Shown: piece by piece, positions 6,668 to 8,647 of the stretch
How the letters are laid out: every line of letters starts with the position of its first letter
Numbering within the stretch: the first letter of the stretch is position 1
Assembly: GCA_002084435.1 (NCBI GenBank)
Contig: NBLG01000021.1
Location: forward strand, 1 to 8,647
Source of the DNA: Tenericutes bacterium 4572_104
Lineage (GTDB): Bacteria > Bacillota_I > Bacilli_A > Izemoplasmatales > UBA5603
Length of the DNA stretch: 8,647 nucleotides
Direction of reading: 5' to 3'
Translations under genes and position numbers: made by a program
The notes under the pieces: model-generated
What the model saw: the letters and a program-made list of their open reading frames with translations, nothing else
Databases searched by the model: none
Told to the model about the DNA's origin: nothing

Positions 6668-8014
6668 TTATTTATCCATTATCCCACAACAAATTGAAGA
6701 ATAAATTGGTTTAATTATTTCTTCACCTAGATAGTTATATAACCCAAAATGTTTATCTATTGTTTCTACTAAGATATAATTTGGATACAAATAATATTTA
6801 GATATATTTTCTAAATCTAATATAGTTTCTCCATTATAGTTAATTACTAAAGGTTGAAAATCTTTATAAACAACTATTGCTTGTCTTTCTTCGTTAAAGT
6901 TTTTAGAAGAAAATAGATATACTTTATCACTGATTAGATTTAAATTAGAATCATATACTTTTTGAGAGATAATTTTGTCTGTTTCTATTATATTTTCTAA
7001 TATAACAAAATCTCCATTTAAATCATTGATAATTTCAAAGGTGTTATTTAAAGATTCAAATTTTATATTACCTTGATAATCAATTATATAATGGTTTTTA
7101 TTTGAATCATTAACTATTATAAAATTATCGTTATAATCTAAAATATTATAAATATCTGTATTAAAGATAATTTCACCTCTTGGAGAAATTATCTTTTGAC
7201 TAGAATTAGCTTTAAATAAAAATGAATCATTTTTTGAAAAAACGGCTTCATTATAGATTGGTTCTAAAATAATATCTCCTTCAAGATTTACTAAACCATA
7301 TAAATTATTTTGTTTAAAAATAGATAAATCATCTTGATTAAAGTCAAGATTAATAGAACTTGAAATACTAAATATTTCATTGTTCGTTAAAGAAACTACA
7401 GATACAGTTTCATTATCACTTAATAAAGCAAAATAATTATCTTTAATAAGATTAATTGATTTATATTCAAATGGAATTATAGTTTCATGATTTAAATTAA
7501 TTACACCGTAATTTTCATTTGTTTTAGCAATCAAATAATTATTACTGTATTCTTTATATTCTGTAATTAAAGAATTATCTATAATTAAATTACCTGAGTC
7601 GTCATATAAATATACAGAGCCTAATTCATCTAGAGCTTGAATAAGATTAGAGTTATTAATTCTTGTTAATTTAACATACTTAAATGGGATTAGATAATTT
7701 CCATTATAATCAATTAAAGCTTCTAACCCATTTAAACGCACTACCGAAGAACCGTCGATAAAGGGATAGGCATAGTCAAATAGAAAAGGAAAGACTATTT
7801 GGCCATTAATTGTAAGATAAGTATAAGAACATCTATCACTTGAAATAATTATCCAATTGCTTGATTCTTCTTTTGAATAAGTAACTGTATGATTTTTAGT
7901 AATTAGTGGAAGGTATGAAGTATTTTTTGTGGTTAAAAGAGTAGTTTCGACTTTATTACATGAAACAAGACTTATAAACATTAAAAACATTATAATTATT
8001 AATATCTTTTTCAT
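6668..8014 (-). CDS. WG-repeat lipoprotein
   Basis: A 448-residue predicted lipoprotein: MKK, a long hydrophobic stretch, then lipobox LVSC with Cys at 19. The mature part is built of beta-rich repeats of the WG (KWG) type, each of the form 'YG-hydrophobic-hN-x-x-G-x-hhh-P-hx-Y'. The clearest are YGVINLNHETIIPFEYKSI (169-187), YGLVNLEGDIILEPIYNEA (239-257) and FGLYNYLGEEIIKPIYSSI (423-441); weaker ones are LEALIDYNGNYLIPFKYVKL and HYIIDYQGNIKFESL. The usual Trp of WG is replaced by Tyr, Phe or Leu. The start has GGAGGG (8018-8023) four bases upstream and a good promoter. Such proteins are thought to be extracytoplasmic binding or scaffold proteins; no enzymatic role can be assigned. It lies downstream of the FAD oxidoreductase on the same strand, but its own promoter suggests separate expression. 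Confidence 0.87.
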   Translation of the reverse strand: MKKILIIIMFLMFISLVSCNKVETTLLTTKNTSYLPLITKNHTVTYSKEESSNWIIISSDRCSYTYLTINGQIVFPFLFDYAYPFIDGSSVVRLNGLEALIDYNGNYLIPFKYVKLTRINNSNLIQALDELGSVYLYDDSGNLIIDNSLITEYKEYSNNYLIAKTNENYGVINLNHETIIPFEYKSINLIKDNYFALLSDNETVSVVSLTNNEIFSISSSINLDFNQDDLSIFKQNNLYGLVNLEGDIILEPIYNEAVFSKNDSFLFKANSSQKIISPRGEIIFNTDIYNILDYNDNFIIVNDSNKNHYIIDYQGNIKFESLNNTFEIINDLNGDFVILENIIETDKIISQKVYDSNLNLISDKVYLFSSKNFNEERQAIVVYKDFQPLVINYNGETILDLENISKYYLYPNYILVETIDKHFGLYNYLGEEIIKPIYSSICCGIMDK

Positions 8015-8045
8015 AGACCCTCCACTTTTAATTTAATTATAGATA

Positions 8046-8074
8046 ATTATATCATATTTGATTTTTACTATGAA
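8046..8074 (-). promoter_or_regulatory. Promoter of the WG-repeat lipoprotein gene
   Basis: The minus strand reads TTCATA (8069-8074), a 17-base spacer, then a perfect TATAAT (8046-8051), followed about 20 bases on by GGAGGG and ATG. The operator-like dyad of the sugar locus is absent here. Confidence 0.7.
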
Positions 8075-8104
8075 AATTCTTGCATAAAGATTTTTAAAAA
8101 TTTA

Positions 8105-8138
8105 ATTAGAGCACTTAAAAAAGTGGATATCATCTAAT
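8105..8138 (-). terminator. Weak hairpin after the FAD oxidoreductase gene
   Basis: CACTT-AAAA-AAGTG (8112-8125) forms a small stem. It lies inside a second pair, ATTAGA (8105-8110) with TCTAAT (8133-8138), which overlaps the stop codon. The following minus-strand sequence is A/T-mixed rather than a clean T run, so termination here would be inefficient or uncertain. Confidence 0.3.
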
Positions 8139-8647
8139 AAATTAGGAGTGTTTGTACTTTTTCGACAGATATATTTTTTAAAGGTTTTTCTTGTTTACAA
8201 TATAAAGAAGCCATTACACCGGCAGCTTGTCCAACCGCCATTACTGTTGGAATAGTTCTTATGGCAGCGCATGCTTCATGAGTTGCGCTCATGCATCTTC
8301 CAGCTACCAATAAATTATCAAGCCCTTTGACTATCAAGGATCTTAAAGGTATTGGTATTGGCTCTGATTCATCTATTTCTGGAAGGTTTAGAGCACTTCC
8401 ATCAGGAGAATGTATATCAATTGGAAATCCTGACAAGGCAATTGTATCATTAAAATATCGTTTTTTTGCTATATCTTCAAAAGTTAGAACATATTCTCCA
8501 ATTATATGTCTTGTTTCTCTAACGCCTATTTTTGAAGGCGTAGTCAAAATATATGCTTGTTCAAAACCTGGTATATATTTTTTTAAGAAATTAAAAGCTG
8601 TTTTTATTTGTTGCCTTCCTTGAACTTCAGCTTCAGTAAGTTGAAAA
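8134..8647 (-). CDS. FAD-dependent oxidoreductase, C-terminal part (5' end off window)
   Basis: The last 170 residues are visible. The reading frame is open to the right edge, so the N-terminal FAD-binding GxGxxG region lies outside. The C-terminus is typical of FAD_oxidored (PF12831) proteins: GVRETRHIIGEYVLT, then PIPLRSLIVKGLDNLLVAGRCMSATHEACAAIRTIP and VMAVGQAAGVMASL. The GRCMSATHEA...R...VGQAAG stretch is the conserved segment that closes over the FAD cofactor. A TTG at 8547 is in frame but has coding sequence with matching character before it (FQLTEAEVQGRQQIKTAF...), so it is not the start. These oxidoreductases are often found beside carbohydrate-degradation genes, but the substrate is generally unknown. 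The stop codon is TAG. Confidence 0.88.
   Translation of the reverse strand, partial: FQLTEAEVQGRQQIKTAFNFLKKYIPGFEQAYILTTPSKIGVRETRHIIGEYVLTFEDIAKKRYFNDTIALSGFPIDIHSPDGSALNLPEIDESEPIPIPLRSLIVKGLDNLLVAGRCMSATHEACAAIRTIPTVMAVGQAAGVMASLYCKQEKPLKNISVEKVQTLLIY

Noticed and set aside
8291..8623. 110-codon plus-strand open frame
   Set aside because: It is antisense to the strongly conserved FAD-oxidoreductase C-terminus.
1..8647. Mycoplasma-type code (TGA as Trp)
   Set aside because: All Trp codons checked are TGG, no gene has an in-frame TGA, and full-length families are recovered under the standard code.

Overview
The window is strongly AT-rich (about 70-75% A+T by eye) and encodes short lipoprotein signal peptides, canonical GGAGG-type Shine-Dalgarno sites and near-consensus sigma-A promoters. 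Every gene uses TGG for Trp and no gene needs TGA read as Trp. This suggests a low-GC Firmicute or a Mollicute relative that keeps the standard code (Acholeplasma/Izemoplasma/Erysipelotrichia-like). The exact lineage cannot be fixed from the sequence alone.

Layout, left to right. (1) Positions 1-3727, minus strand: two paralogous large proteins. Each is a DUF4185/DUF5005-type glycosidase-like beta-propeller interrupted by an F5/8 type C (discoidin, CBM32-like) domain. The first in transcription order is a surface lipoprotein. The second overlaps it by one base (TAATG), lacks a signal peptide and runs off the left edge. (2) 3823-4554, minus: a GntR/HutC-family repressor with a UTRA effector domain, ended by an intrinsic terminator that overlaps its stop codon. 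(3) 4713-6515, plus, divergent from gntR: a BadF/BadG-family sugar kinase (N-acetylhexosamine-kinase-like) followed three bases later by type I mannose-6-phosphate isomerase (manA). A strong bidirectional hairpin follows. (4) 6516-6667: a convergent intergenic region with three copies of a 16-bp repeat at an exact 32-bp period, possibly an IS21-type transposon end remnant. (5) 6668-8014, minus: a WG-repeat lipoprotein. (6) 8134 to the right edge, minus: the C-terminal part of an FAD-dependent oxidoreductase of the FAD_oxidored (PF12831) type.

How the genes may work together: the GntR regulator, sugar kinase, ManA and paired propeller proteins look like one carbohydrate-use locus. A shared 19-bp dyad (TTTAYAA-N5-TTRYAAR) lies inside the gntR promoter and again just upstream of the propeller-pair promoter. 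This suggests that the regulator controls itself, probably the divergent kinase/manA operon, and the propeller operon. The likely scheme is surface binding or cleavage of a glycan by the lipoprotein, further action on fragments by its cytoplasmic paralog, phosphorylation by the kinase and isomerisation of mannose-6-phosphate to fructose-6-phosphate. The real substrate is not visible; no transporter is in the window. No rRNA, tRNA, CRISPR array or intact transposase was seen.
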